A stretch of DNA of 64,000 nt from Ascaris suum (Eukaryota > Nematoda > Chromadorea > Rhabditida > Ascarididae). Under the pieces are notes generated by a model. The model saw only the letters and a program-made list of their open reading frames with translations. It ran no database searches and was not told where the DNA came from. Positions 1 through 13,733 of this stretch are shown piece by piece; positions within the stretch are counted from its first letter, which is position 1, and each line of letters begins with the position of its first letter. The stretch covers positions 1,984,001 to 2,048,000 of the forward strand of contig CM024168.1 in the NCBI GenBank assembly GCA_013433145.1, written 5' to 3'. A program made the translations under genes and the position numbers.

Positions 1-368
1 ATAATCACGCAATAAAACTTTACAACGAGATAAATGAATTTTTCATACAATGATGAAAATTTTGAAAAATATGTGCAGATAATTTTTTCCTGGGAATGCG
101 CTCATCCATTTCTAGTCTTAAAACTCGTCCACGTATTTCATATCACTCACTAAAAGAATGTACCTAAATTTAGAAAGGCTGCTACCGTTTCTAAAAAATC
201 AAAAACCAACACCAATAAGTTTGAAATGTCTGAAAGTGGTTTCTTGTAAAATGAAGAACCAACATAAGTGGGATTGTTATATAGGCTAACACAACGTGAA
301 TAGATTTCAATAAATTAAAAACTGCCTCAGTAAGTTCAGAAATTCCTATAAATGAAAAAAGGCATATC

Positions 369-3300
369 TCATTCTCTGACAATTTTCGAAAAAAAAACCT
401 CAATTATTTCGCGGCAAATGAAACGTTCAGCTTCACGATAAAGTGCTGTTATATGATTCGCACGTATTCCATCTAATACTTCGATAAAATCTTCAAAATA
501 CTCCACTTTAGGTAGTATACATTCGGTGAAGTAGACATTTGCAAGTACCTGAAATACACAATAATTGACTGAGCATAAAAATTTTAATTTCCTTAAAATG
601 ATTGACGGTTTATTTCAAAAAAACTTTCCGGAAATTTTTTTTCGTCGAAGGTAAGATAAAATATGTTTCAAAAATTAGTACTTTTGATTTTTTGCCGAAT
701 TTTTTCAATTCTTCGCGGAAATTTGATGAGATAATAAGAAGGAAGAGAAACGACTCACATTAGTCACCTGTTTGATGTCGCAATCGCCTTTCGATTGCAA
801 ACGTTGACTTATCTCTTTGCAACCATGAATGAAAATTAGACGATGCATTGCAAACGGATCTGACTGAAAATGAAGTCGATTTTGAAAATGGAAAGAAATA
901 AATTCAAAAATGTTTCCTTGGAATGTGTTGAGAAAAATTTACAATGCTTTTTACTCTATATATGTCAGTATTAAATGGATTAATAAATCGCATCTCCATG
1001 CTCTAATATATCGAAAAAAAAATTTCGGGAATTTTCCTCGTGAAAGCAAAAAGAAAAAAAAAACAAGCAAGCATTTCCCGTAAGCATGAAAACAGGAAGT
1101 TCAAAATCCACTTCATAAGTTATTAAATAAACCAAAAAATTTCGAAATGCCAGCAACAGAAGCAATTCATGGGTAAAGATGAAAGTATTCAAAAATTGAG
1201 CGACGAACTTTTTCATTAAGATCCATGTCAGGTACTACTGTAGGATCTTCGTCAACATCGTTCAGATAGGTAAGACAGGCTGACTCAACAAGACGGCTCA
1301 CACGATCCACTTGTGGAAAATATGATAGAGGTGAAAAAGCACGAACGCCCATGCTGAAATTAAATTTCCTATCGATTTAAATACTTCAATAAATTCATAA
1401 GTACATCGACAAAGTAAAGCAACAAAAATTTGAACGTCTGCTATCGTAGAGATTAATAAATACGACGACAACGATGCAGCATCTCCTTATAAAGAAAAAA
1501 ATTATGGTAAGCAAATATATCTGCAATAACTGGAAGAAAAAATCTCGACGAATTTTTTCAAGAAGTTCGAGATGGATGTCCCACTAAACATGAATCGACG
1601 AAATGAGACATGAAATAAATCGCATGCGAATGAAATACGTAATTATCGGGCGATACTCAAAAAAGATTGAATTGTGCAATTGTGCCCTTCACATATCAGG
1701 ACAAATTTCGAACTACATAAGTAGATTTAAGCACTCAAATCGGCTTCCATGGTTTTCGTGTAAAATCCATATGCTTCATACCATCATATAATCCTAGTGA
1801 AAAAAAAAACTGGAAAAAACAACTGGATGATATGCCGTGGTGTCTTATACGCAACCTAGAAATTTCTGTGCACATTAGATTTCGGATATAAAGCCTCTTT
1901 TAGGCATATTAGTTAATGTGCTTCCATCCTCCCACCTCCCCCCTCCCCTTTCCCCCCCTAGTCACGTATATAAGAACTAGCCGTGTGACTCCGTTTTGCT
2001 TATGAGATCTCACCTTCAAATTTCAATGGCCAATAAGGGAATCAATTAAAATATTGAACCAACCTGAAAGTAATGCTGATACGAATTACTTTATTGACGC
2101 TCTCTCTAACAAACTTTGTGAAACGATCCTGTTGTTGACGATTGGTTCGTGCTGGCCATCCACTACCCTTCGTCCATTCCTCTTCATCGATGGACATTCC
2201 AGAAAAAAGAATCATTCCATCGCTATCAGCTACATTCACTCTGTAAGCATTGCCTCTATCACTGGATGCTTCATACGGAATGACTTTGCAGTTAAAAAAA
2301 TGGACTGGAAATTCCGCCTGTCTAAAATAAGTGTAGATCGTTTGTGGATCATAATTATAGTTGGGTTGGCTAGGGCATCACATTGTAGGGACTAAATGCG
2401 AAAGCTGAACACTAATGAATAACAGGGACTTTCGTTTTTGCATTCTTTTTAAAGAAGTGTCGTCATAGTGTATTATCAAAATAAATTCCATCCATTTATG
2501 GATGAATTAAAAACAATGTAGGGCGAGATAATATAAACGTAAAACAGGTAAGCCAAGTAAACCAAGGTGAGACGAAGTAACCAAGGTAAAATAAGGTAAC
2601 ATGCTTATTGCCTAAGGTATTCTATATCATACTAAGAAGTAACATTACAAAAAAGTAATCAAGACGTTCCCAAAAGAAAAATTTTTAAAATAATGCTTTG
2701 AAAAGAATGAAGTAATAATTTTAAAAAAATGTTTACTTTGCTTCGATGATGCTTACATCTTGAGTAGGACCATCTTTATAATACAGGAATACGTTAACGT
2801 CGCTGGTTTCTGTATCGGATAATTCGGAAACAACAGATTCGTCGCTAAGTCGTAATGCCCATGTGAACATCACCCCACTGAAGGCTGTACTGAACGCTGG
2901 TGATAGATTCAGAATCAATGAATCACCGCCACCTATTAACCTGAAATGTTTCTTTTCTTCTACTAAATACTAAACTAAGGTAAACCTCTTCAGGATTAAA
3001 TAATAATGATGTATCAACTAGAAGTTTTATATCAATATGGTAGATAATATTTGAATTGAAGACTTTATAAATGCTCAATTATTGAAAAGAGAAATTATAT
3101 AATACTATGAGAATGGAATAAATAATTCAACCTTTCAGCGAATCGGTTTGCTCAAAGGAAAATAAAGTGAGAAGAATTTAAATTAAGTGATATAATTTTT
3201 TCACTAAAAAGAGGGTCCAAAGCTTAATTGTATACTGATATGCAGCAAAGACCAGATGAAAGGACGTTTATATCCTCCTAATAAACTTTATGTGCGATGA

Positions 3301-3867
3301 TCAAGTAATATTCATGAGGACTTCTATTGTTTACATGGATTATATATGTATTAAAACTATGTTAAAGACTAGCAAAATAATGTAATATACAGTAAATACA
3401 TACTGCAAGTTATGTGATAATATAGCAAAGAAATATCCAATAATTCACCGAGTAAATGAATTCACTTTTTAAAAATAATACTATTTTTCTTTCGTATTCT
3501 TATAGATGGAAAAATGCTCCAACAGTGAAAATAAATTTGATTGACAAAGGAGTTGGAAATTTTGAATGTGACTCGACCATCGAAAGAGCATATTTCACAC
3601 TTCAATGGATTATTAAGAGCATTAATGCTTATTTAAGAGGGATTAAATGCCATCTAATTCTTTTCTATTGCTATAGATGGTCGAAGAGCGCAAAAAATAA
3701 AATCGAGAATCATTGTCGTTCGATTTCAAGAAAACACCTCTAACTTTTTCTGCGAACCTATCAACGCGGATATCCCCTCGACTCCCCTCCCCTCCCCCTG
3801 GTCCATTTAACAATTCACCAATCTCATGCATTGAAATGTCAACATCCCGTATTTCTTCGCATCTCAT
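369..3867 (-). CDS. Unidentified six-exon protein-coding gene (about 312 aa)
   Basis: I do not recognise the product. Exons on the minus strand are 3867-3812, 2940-2737, 2321-2064, 1353-1209 (or ending at 1239), 863-768 and 548-369. All phases join, giving 313 codons including a TGA at 371-369. The ATG follows AAAATGAG context and begins MRCEEIRDVDISMHEIGEL. Exon 2 carries DVNVFLYYKDGPTQDVSIIEA, exon 3 RVNVADSDGMILFSGMSIDE, exon 4 FPQVDRVSRLVESACLTYL and exon 6 ILPKVEYFEDFIEVLDGI. The four internal acceptors ending at 2941, 1354, 864 and 549 read TTTCAG or similar. Exons 2 and 3 look beta-rich and exons 4 to 6 helical. I see no signal peptide or membrane segment. The 'YYKDGP' stretch faintly recalls N-terminal regions of nematode BTB proteins, but no BTB core is visible. 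The first exon uses a weak GTTAAA donor and is the least certain. The last exon could instead splice at 399. Confidence 0.55.
1921..1961 (+). repeat. C-rich polypyrimidine tract
   Basis: A run of CCTCCC, CCCCTCCC and CCCCCCC blocks lies in the intron between exons 3 and 4 of the unidentified gene. On the transcribed strand it reads as G-rich purine. The same kind of tract recurs across the window. Confidence 0.7.
2521..2640 (+). repeat. Degenerate AAGGTAA-type short repeats
   Basis: Within the intron between exons 2 and 3, motifs such as ACAGGTAAG, CCAAGGTGAG, CCAAGGTAA and ATAAGGTAAC recur about every 15-20 bp, suggesting a decayed minisatellite. On the plus strand several look like donor sites, but no exon accompanies them. 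Confidence 0.35.
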
Positions 3868-6800
3868 TTTCTTAATGAAAATCTATAGATCAAGATGTAA
3901 GAATAATAAAATAAATGACAAATAATTAGTACCGTCGACAAACTTTAACTGGCCAATCGTACTGAAAAACGACAACATCGTTATAGCATTGCTCGCTACT
4001 GCACGTTGGCCGTTCCGAATCAAATTCACCGATCACCAACACCGACCTCTTCATTTAAAAAAAGAAAAATATTTCCCAACTTCAAATTTGCGACTCCTGC
4101 AAAGAATTTTTGGTTATCACAAATGGAGTACGATGTCTTTTGCAAATGATAAGGATAGAGTACGAATGATACGGTGAGACAACAAACGATACGGTAATGA
4201 TAATTCACCAAAAAAGTGAAGCGGATTCGATCTCACATAGATAGAAATATAACAATGCATTAAAATTGAAATGGGATTTGCCAATCGATAAAAATGGAAT
4301 GGAACAAATAGTGCAGACCGTTGCGCTGGCACAGAAGAGGAAAAAATAGTTTACTATTTCTCACAACCTTTGCAAACAACCATTTTTGCAATAAATTGCA
4401 ATAGCGTTTAATTTTTGCAAAATAAACTTAATTTCTGCATTTATTGAAAGAGACGATCTATTTTGAGTTTTTTTTCATTAAATGGATGTGATCTATGACC
4501 TCTTCTTAATAATTGTAAATTTCTTTGTCAATCTTATATCTTGAAAATCATTGAGGCTGTTTGTTACGTCGATCGCATTCAACGTTCGAATATTTCACAT
4601 TCTATCCCACTCATGATTCAGCCAACTCATGTTAGGATTCCAAAAGCCAACCGTCTGTCCATTAGCCCATCACTATCCACTGCATTATTCGAATGTGTTT
4701 AAAATAATGACAGAAAATGACAACGGTATTATGGTAACGATAGTTGCGCAATATGCTTCTATAATGCACAAACCGTCGAGCGATAAACAATTCAGCATCT
4801 CCAAAAAAAAAAGAAAGGAAGGAGCAAAAAATTCGATAAAGCACCACTCGTGTTGCGTTTTGTGATTTTCTTATAATAGCAGCTAAAATATGCGAACAGA
4901 GAAAAAAAAACAAAACAACTAACTAAGTGAGCAATCATCATGTGAATATTCGTCGCGTAACGTTAAATTAGCGTGAAATAAAATCCGTTATCGCGTGGAC
5001 AATATAGCCATTTTATTAAGGGATATTTTTATTTAATGCGAATTTATGCATTTTTAAGACATTTTTAAAAATGAGGAAACTTTAATTTCAATTTAAAAAA
5101 TATATAAATATTGAGCAAAATAATTTCGATGAGATGAATCCTCCACTTAAGTCATAAGGTAATACGTGCAATATTTTCTAGGGAATCGGAAGAAAAACTT
5201 TCTCATCCCGCACTCTAATAAATAACTTTTTAGTAAATATGCGACTAAGTATAATTAATTAGCTAAAAACTTAAAAACGACTGAACCAATAAGAGCAATT
5301 TTCAATGTACATAATAATTGCAAGCGTTCACATTGCAGGCATCCTTTGCTAATATATACAGGTATCCTTTGCTAATATATACAGGCATCCTTTGCTAATA
5401 TATATAGGTATCCTTTGCTAATATATACAGGTATTCTTTGCTAATATACACAGGTATCTTTTGCTAATATACTTTTTTCATTAGCAAGCAAATTAATCAC
5501 TATTAAAAATGATGAACTCATAATTGAAACCAATACGTTTCTAAAAAAAAAAATGATAGATTTTGAACTGAGAAATTCTCGATAATAAATATTTTATGAT
5601 AAATCAAGAATAAATAAGATTGGAATAAATGCGCAAAATTCTTCTACAACAAAAAAACTTCGACTAATAACGTGAATATGAATTAATTCTGATTTTTAAT
5701 TTAGCTGGATAGTCGATCAATCAATAAATCAATAAATCGACTCTTCTAGTTTGCAAACCAAAGTCATCAATCAACTCGTGCTCGCTCTCAGAAATTCTTC
5801 TCAGTCAACCGAGTAGTGAGGATGAACGCTCCAAATAGATCAGTTTTTCGTGAGTGCAATAATCATGAATTTCACGTGGTCCTATGAAAAAGAAACAAAG
5901 AAAAAAGAAAGAATGTGGAAAGAGACGATAAACAAAAAAGCTTATACAGTAAACTATGAAATATGTAACACTATGAAATGCAGTAAACATATTTTTTTCA
6001 CCGTTCGATGTTTCCAACAAAGGTGAAAAGAATATCTAAACCCACCAACTATAGCAGCATCTATGCTCATTAGTTAAAATGATCAGGAATTTTTAGCAAA
6101 CATTTTTTAAAATAACATTTAATCGATAGTTTTAGCAATCAAAAAGCAGTGAAAATATTTCTATCATTTTCGAACTCAACAGATATTTTATTTTATTTTT
6201 TCATTATTTATTTATGTATGTTTAAAGATCTCGCCACCTAACTCTTAGCTTCTTTTGAGATTCTATTAATAGGAAGAGTACTTAAAAAATAAGCAGAGAA
6301 AAATGCTAGAACGATATGTGATTGATAAGATGGCGAAATAAAACAACTAGAAAGACCGAAAAATATAAACACTGAGAGAAATAGAAAATTCTTGCGTCGG
6401 TACGTCAAGAATGCAATGAGATATCAAAGTCTGTGAGAAAAATATTGCTAAGAAGATTGTAAAATTTAACACCTTCAATTCTCTCAGGTGAGAATTGCTA
6501 CAGCCGATATGTTTAGATCACAAAAATGAATGGAAACAAAACCAGCACATGAAAAAGTAAGCATCGCTATATTATTATGTGAGCATGGATTGCATTGAGC
6601 ATTGGAGAGTAGCAGAGATCATTTCAATTCAAAAAGTGAGTTGGTTAGGGTTACACTGAAATAAACCCCTCTCTTAAAGCTTCTCTCTTCTCAACGAACC
6701 TTCAATAATTTTAAAAAAAGATCGAAAAAATAATTTGCTTTCCACATATGAAACTTGATGAACTACTGATGCTTCGTGGTATGGTTTCACAGCTGAAAAT

Positions 6801-7950
6801 AACCTCGCTTAATTAAGAAAATGCAGCGAGATCTACTGAAGAGAAAATAAATCTTGGAGCATTTTTCAGCATTGTCCAGCACTTTGCATAAGAGGGTGCT
6901 AGTTTGGAACAAGGAATGCGCTTTATGCATGTCTTATTCATTGATAATATTTTAATGTAAAAGCCAAAGGCTAATGAAAGTAGTGTATAAAAAAGAGCAT
7001 AGTATTAAATGACACGAAGATTCATGGAAGCGGAAGTTTGAGGGTATTTGCATAATCGTGCAGAAATTCGCTAATGCAAAAAAGTCAGCAATCATTATGT
7101 ACTACGACAAGTCTGCAATAGTAAGGTCTCATTGTGGTCACTTCGTGTCCATGTAGTGTTGGCGCCTATGCGTCTGGCAGTGTCCGATGAGTGCAAAATC
7201 AGCCGAAATCTGGCTATGAGATTCGGTGAATATTGTGAAAAATACACAGAAACCATACGTACCACTTTTGAAAATATTTTATCAATTAAAAAAAAGGTTT
7301 TTAAGAAACTTATTTACGATAGCCTAAAAACTAGCGTGAATTTTGCAGCTGGTCGGAAATTCCTTACATACCAGTCGGTTTGCAAAAAAAACGAAATTTT
7401 TCTTAGATTTGCATGAATCAGCTAAAGTATAAAAATATTACTGCGAACGTTGGCTGATAATTTATGAAACTTGCGAATATGGTAGACGGAAATGCAAAAG
7501 CGCATATCGTTTCCGGTTCACCTAGACGTTTCTCCAACAATTTGTAAAACACCTATATCGGATCGGAAAATGAAAAAATCCTCGAGGAAAAAAACAATAC
7601 AACAATCTCTGGAAGTATATAAGCGTTGAGAAGAGATGAAAGAGCCACAATCACATACAACACAAAATTCTAGAACTGCCTTCGTTGCATGTTAGAAAAT
7701 ATTTACTACTATAGTTGCTTTGGGGTATGCAAGTATCACTGTGATCAAATAAGGTGATCTACGGGGACGGGCAATGCTCTTGAACAATACAAGAAAACAA
7801 ATGGACAAACAATGTACTAGGATAAAGAAGCATATTGAAATTTCCATTCGCAAACGAGCGAGTTGAAGCAAATTGTTAGCGAAAGAGAACCACTGAGGTG
7901 TGGAATTTATGAGAAAAACCATCCAGCCGACTGGCATTAAGGTAAAGCAC
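3868..7950. other. Gene-poor AT-rich DNA
   Basis: I found no exon with a recognisable product here. Open frames are short and end without sensible splice context. The only clear structure is the 23-bp tandem array at 5341-5472, listed separately. Confidence 0.55.
5341..5472 (+). repeat. 23-bp tandem repeat, about 6 copies
   Basis: Copies of a unit whose core is ATCCTTTGCTAATATATA start at 5341, 5364, 5387, 5410, 5433 and 5456, an exact 23-bp spacing. The first four differ by single bases. The last two have drifted (ATTCTTTG, ATCTTTTG), consistent with expansion from the left. Confidence 0.9.
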
Positions 7951-8500
7951 TCGTCTCACTCTCGAATAACCTTTCTTACGACTGCAATAATACGTAGGTT
8001 GAGCGCTGCAGATCAGAGTGTATCCAATATATGCCGATTCAAGTCAGCGATCTGGTCGACCAGACCAATGGTTCTCTAGCTTAGTAGTGTAGTGTGAATG
8101 GGTGGAGACAACTCGCCCAACCACCCACACGGCGCGCACGCGTATGCTCCAGCTGTGTGCTGTGACGCGTCGCGCTAAATTCCCATCATCAATCACGTAT
8201 CATGCGTGCATTCATAAACTTAAATGCACGACCCGTGCAATGAACCGCCATCCTGACCACTTGTGCAGATTCGACTCCCAATATCGCTGGAAAAATTTTT
8301 CGGACCCGTCCATGCTTCTTATACTGTTAAAGTGGAGATCGTGGTCCTCAATTTTTTTAATTTCAGGGCTACTTGTGCAAATTTCATCCTTGCACTTGCG
8401 GCTGGTCTAATAAGATCAAAGGTAAAATGATATCAACATTAGCGCCTATAATTTGGTGGAAAAACTTTTGCCAGCTATAGTTTGTTTTCCAATTTTTAAA
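7951..8500. other. GC-richer island with a 14-bp palindrome
   Basis: Base composition changes here to CACACGGCGCGCACGCG-type sequence inside AT-rich surroundings. It includes a perfect palindrome TCTGGTCGACCAGA at 8051-8064. A 102-codon open frame at 8102-8410 (plus strand) resembles nothing I know and is probably a consequence of the composition. A decayed mobile element or an unannotated promoter are possibilities, neither demonstrated. Confidence 0.4.
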
Positions 8501-9298
8501 GATAGTATATCAAATATATACAAGATGAAGCGTTCGATTTGGTGGCAGTTTGAAGCTGAGAGTAATTCCACTCTTCCCTACGGCCCTCTGGATAACGTCT
8601 CAACTATTCGCCAAGCTGCGTACACAAGTCACAGTACGTCAAAGTAATCCTTTAGGCTAGTTACTTATTAGATATCTCCCAAACGGAGTTGCCAAAAACT
8701 GCAAAATGCGTTTTTTTTTGTTTAAGTCTACTCGAAACCTTGAAAGATTTTAAATAGAGATGAAAATATAGCTGGTTCGTAGTTGAAGAAATCGAAAATG
8801 TCAGAGATGCCCTATCGCTATTAAATTCAGCATCTTCGAGCCTTAGTAAAATCCACGTTTCGATTTGAAATCTAAAATCTCTTTGCTGCTTTAATTAATC
8901 TGAAGCTCAAAATTTTTAAATGAAGAATTTCCTTTCATTATTTTGGACTTATATGATTTTATTTGTCTTGCATCGAAATTCAAAAGATGAACTATCAACT
9001 TACATTTATTTATGTTCATTAAGTTGATTGATTTTATTATCGCTTTCGAGGATTTATCCAGGCTAAAATCAATTCAATTATTCGCATTAGCAGTATTATA
9101 GAAAGTATTTTTACACCATTTGTACTTGATTGCTAAGCGAAGCAAAATTATTGCGATTACCAATTTCATTACCTGTTCGAATTCTATATTCTATTATCCG
9201 TCAAGTGCAAGCTGTATGTTTTGTGAAAGTTTTCTGATATTTTTTTTTTTTTGTAAATTAATGAAAATTTCTTTAAAAATATCATGTTATAGAAATGA

Positions 9299-9336
<38 letters not shown>
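9299..9336. repeat. (TA)n microsatellite
   Basis: About 38 bp of TA dinucleotides interrupted once by a TTTA. Confidence 0.9.
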
Positions 9337-9338
<2 letters not shown>

Positions 9339-11799
9339 ATAGATTTTCATTCTTCATTGCTTTATTTGATGTATCAATATTTTTATGGTATACTCGATAA
9401 GTTCGCTTCTTGAAATCAATAATAACCGTCGATAACTTATAGAAATATTTTTAAAAATTCGTTCTGAGTGCAAACATAAAGAAAAATAAAAATGAAAAGA
9501 AAAATATTATTTCTAATATTTGTTCATACTAATACTGTGAGCACACTTTATACCAAACAATTAAACGCTAATAATATGGCAATTAATTTTTAAACGATGT
9601 TCAGCTTTTTTTTTTCAATGGATCACAACAATTGACATAGACCCAAATATTATTGAAAAAAAAAACACTCAGAAGAAATCTATAAGTGCAATTTTTGAAC
9701 AGCGCTACGTAAATCATAGAAACGTTTCTAAATATATTCACTCTTGTATTGTTCTCTCACGCTGACAATACGAATACTGGCAAGTCGATGTTATAGGTCA
9801 ACAAAGGAGCTTCGAGTAGCTTTACCTTCTATGTGGTTTTAGCGAGAAAACCAAGAGAGAGACTAGAGTGAGAGAGAAAGATAGGAAGGTAGCTGACTAT
9901 GTCAACAATAGCTGCAGTAGCGTTGAATGATTTGGGCACAAAACTCATTGAAACCCTAAGCGACATCATTATTGCTATAAACAGTAATGATTAATGCTTT
10001 ACGACGAAACACTACTAATTGGGCAAGCCATTTACAAATTTATTAAATATTGGATTAATAAATTATACTTATTTCGATCTTTGAAAAACTATCATTTCTA
10101 TAAAACGAATGTTTAAAGACTCAAAAAAAAGGAAGCGAAACTAATGGAAATAAAAATTTTCATAAGGAATTGCACTTCTACTTCTTCTTGGAATGATTTC
10201 TTTTTTATTTCCTCTCGCCGAAAAAAAAAGGCTGTAATCTTTGCGAAACTTCTTGGTGGATTATTTTTTAACTTAATTTAATTTTAATCGAATTTCAATA
10301 GATCCGATCCAGTTTTACTACTCTTTTTTTTAAAGATGTACTTCTTCTTACACTTTTCTTCAGTGTGCCCAATTGCACGCACTTATTTTGCACTTTAACT
10401 TCATATTTTTTTATCCGTAGAAGTTTTAGTCAATCAATAAACAACTTCAATGATAAATATAGGCGGTTTAAAATCAAATTTTCCAAGAAGATCACATTTT
10501 CGAGCGGAAAAATTAATTCTTTTGATGCATAGCGTCGATGCATCTCGCAGCAACTATTGAAAAAAACGTCCCTTTGATTGTTGAGGTGGGAAAATTTTTA
10601 TGAAACGTTTCGTATTGCGAAGAATTCAAATTGCACTCATCGCAAGCCCTCACTTTTATGCATGCAATAGACAATATAAAAAAAAAATAGAAAATAACTG
10701 GGAAGAATAAATTGAAATAAAAAATAAGTGTCAAGTAGAAACGTCATTACAAACAACGAATATAATAAACTCGTTCACGATGAATTCTTTAAGATTATTA
10801 TGTGTTTTTGCAATAAAAATCGGAAAATTTTCAAAACATCAACCCCAGTGAAAAGTTTCGTCATTTAAAATGTGATGCCTATTCGAAAATTTTAAACTGC
10901 TAAGAAAAAATGAAAATATGGAAATTGAAAATTTCCATAATAATATTTTCATTTCCATAAATTTTTATGAATTTTTCACAAATTTTCTCAATAAAGAGAG
11001 AAACTTCGACCGATTTAAACGTTCTGAAAGTTTCGGCTTGTTCAACGACCATTATATATGAGCTTAGCATTGGGTGTTTTTTAAACAGTTTTACTGTCCT
11101 CTAACGCTATCAGTGATCCAATATTAACGAAGAGTACATTCAGCGCAGCTGTGATCGACTTCAACGTGCGAAAAAACTCGATAACAGTTAGCCGATTGTA
11201 TTCTTCTTGATCCGATAAAAAAAAAGAAAAGAAAAAAACCTTAAGTTCACATATGCGCACTCTTTCTTCAGACATCTGCGAAATTCATCTATTATCCTTA
11301 ACTTTTCACGTGATAAGCATGCGAAAAATTGGCGATTTCATATCTAAATCACATCCCATAACACACCGCTCGTTATATTTGCGAATATTGCACGAATCGT
11401 GTTTAACAATAAATTGTGTTAAATTTTCAAAAAATTCAAAACAGAGAAAATACCACTTTGTAATCTCTAAACTTCCGAATAATTTTTCGCTATCGCTACG
11501 ATGGTTTTCACGTGACAAATTATGGTGCAACTGAAATGCTCACGTATAGTTCCTTTTTTTTCTCTCCCTTTCACGATGGAAATTTTGATGAATTCATCAC
11601 ACCTCACGTGAAATGCACATGACAATTTTTCATCTAGTCATGTGAGCTTATAAGTGCAAATTATTATTGCTATGCATTAAATGCTATTATATTCACAATA
11701 CTATCCACATTTTAAGCAGAGTAGTAAACACTACAGGCACCATTATAGCTAATATTCAGTTAAGCATTAAAAAAGTATTGGCTCTGTTGTACTGGCTCT

Positions 11800-11842
11800 G
11801 ACATCGGAATCCGATGTCTCTGGCCTTTACTGAATTCAGTAA
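11800..11842. repeat. Two adjacent perfect palindromes
   Basis: GACATCGGA-A-TCCGATGTC (9-bp arms, 11800-11818) is followed 8 bp later by the 16-bp palindrome TTACTGAATTCAGTAA (11827-11842). Both can form cruciforms. No gene abuts them. Confidence 0.85.
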
Positions 11843-12167
11843 GCAATAAATGAAATACCTGAACATGTGACAAGATTAGCATTTGCTTGATTCCCGATTT
11901 GAAGCCCAGATATTTCCAGAATTTTCAGCAATCTCTTTTTTTTCTGCACGTGAGTGCGATTACCAGATTGCTAAGTAATATCTTTTGATATACGCTCAAA
12001 TCATCACTATTCGTTCTTAGGCATTTCTCTTTCAGTTATACGATAATTGATTGATCTTCAACTGTAACAACAGCAATAAACAAGCGGATATAAATATTTC
12101 AGAAATGAAGGATTCAGGCGTATATGAGATTATCTTTTGAAATAAGCGTCTGAAAAGGCAAAAAGGG

Positions 12168-12206
12168 CGGGATGGGGGAAGGGGGAGCGAGAAGTCAGGA
12201 GAGAAG
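12168..12206 (+). repeat. G-rich purine tract
   Basis: GGGCGGGATGGGGGAAGGG followed by GGAGCGAG and more GA-rich sequence. Four G-runs make a quadruplex possible. Confidence 0.6.
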
Positions 12207-13661
12207 ACAACGTGATATTAGAGAGATTATTTTGTTCCCGATTTTTAGAATAGCTTACAATAGGTAAATACAGATGAGGGAATACATTAGATAATATATT
12301 AAAATATTTCCATTGTTGCAAGAAAAGTCAAATCAATGGTGTGAAAAAGTGATTTTCATAAGTTTTTCCGCCGAGAAAAAAATCGATATTGTATTCAGTT
12401 GATTGATTATCGCTTTCCGATAAAAATAACTCTTCGACTGTCATTCAAAATAATCATTCGTCTTGCTGATCTCTATGCGATGAATGATCCACAAGAGTGA
12501 TTGCATAAGTAATGGAATAGGCTTTTTTTTTTCACCACTTCTAAATGAATAGAATATTCACCTCAAAGAATACACCATCTGATACAACAGCAAACACCAA
12601 TGGATGCTCTCTACACTAATGCGCAGTATTTGTGAAATGACTTACTCGCTTTTGCGTGCTGGATCTGCTGCATTCATATGCGGAGCCTTAGTTTATTCCA
12701 TCTCCTATATTTAAAATTTGAGGTCACATACTTTTAAAAAATTTGGAAATTCATCGATTTACTCAAGTATGCGGGAAATTGATCAGAAGTCTATTGCTTC
12801 AGAAAGCAAATACTTTATTCTGATCGTAAAAAATGGTTTTGCACTTTGCTAACGATCACAATGTCTAGGGTTCTTTAATTTATTACAGCGTTATCTTTCT
12901 GTTTCGATTATCACTTCCTGTTGACTGGCACGAAAACGGAGGATACACGGAGACTGGCAACGAGCAAAAAAAAAAAGACTTTACTAAAGCGACAGAATAC
13001 ATTTATTTTGAAGTGAAGTAACGCTCAAAAATTTTCCACATCTGCATAAATTTAATCATTTTCATAAAGTGATTGCTAAGCGTTTAGGCACCTAAATAAC
13101 GTCCGATGCAATCACATGTTAAAACATTTCGCTCATCTTTGCATGTGAAAAATTTCAAACGCCTTTTTCCTCTTTTTTTTTTCTCATCCGCAAATATTCA
13201 ATCAGCCAATTGCAATCGACGAAAAAATTGCATTTGATGCCAAAAATTGAAGAATGATTAATGGGAAGCTAAGAAATTTTCTGCAATTCTTCAAAGTCAA
13301 AAATTCTCCTACATAAATATTGTCGTTCGTATTTTATATATTTAATTATGCCCCTCAAATTGTGCAAATCTCTGCAAATTATTTATGAAAGATTATCGAT
13401 TTTTTTCGAAAATAATTTATCAAAGAACACTATGCATTATCATCAACCAATAATTTGGTTGAGATCTTAAATGTTTAGTGAATAAAAATTTACACAATAT
13501 CGAAAATTCATTTCAATATTATTTGCGAATAAATTTTCTACATCATCATAAATCGAAATTTAATTTCTCTAAATTTAAAAAAAAATGGTAAAATTTTTTT
13601 TTAACGTTAAAATGTAATAAGAAACCTAACAGAAGCTAGTAAAAAAAAAAGATTGACACAT

Positions 13662-13733
13662 GATAGAAGTTACTTTTAAGTTAGTGATAGAAGTTACTTT
13701 TAAGTTAGTGATAGAAGTTACTTTTAAGTTAGT
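13662..13733 (+). repeat. 24-bp tandem repeat, 3 copies
   Basis: Three essentially identical units beginning GATAGAAGTTACTTTTAAG start at 13662, 13686 and 13710. Because 24 is a multiple of three, all frames stay periodic. The open frame through it is therefore not evidence of coding. Confidence 0.92.

Noticed and set aside
7692..7937. 81-codon minus-strand frame with a hydrophobic helix, resembling a receptor fragment
   Set aside because: One hydrophobic stretch in AT-rich DNA is weak evidence, and no flanking exon or conserved receptor motif was found.
11081..11275. Minus-strand frame with a helical-looking tail (EEYNRLTVIEFFRTLKSITA)
   Set aside because: A possible lone terminal exon, but no partner exon, acceptor-supported model or family match is visible.
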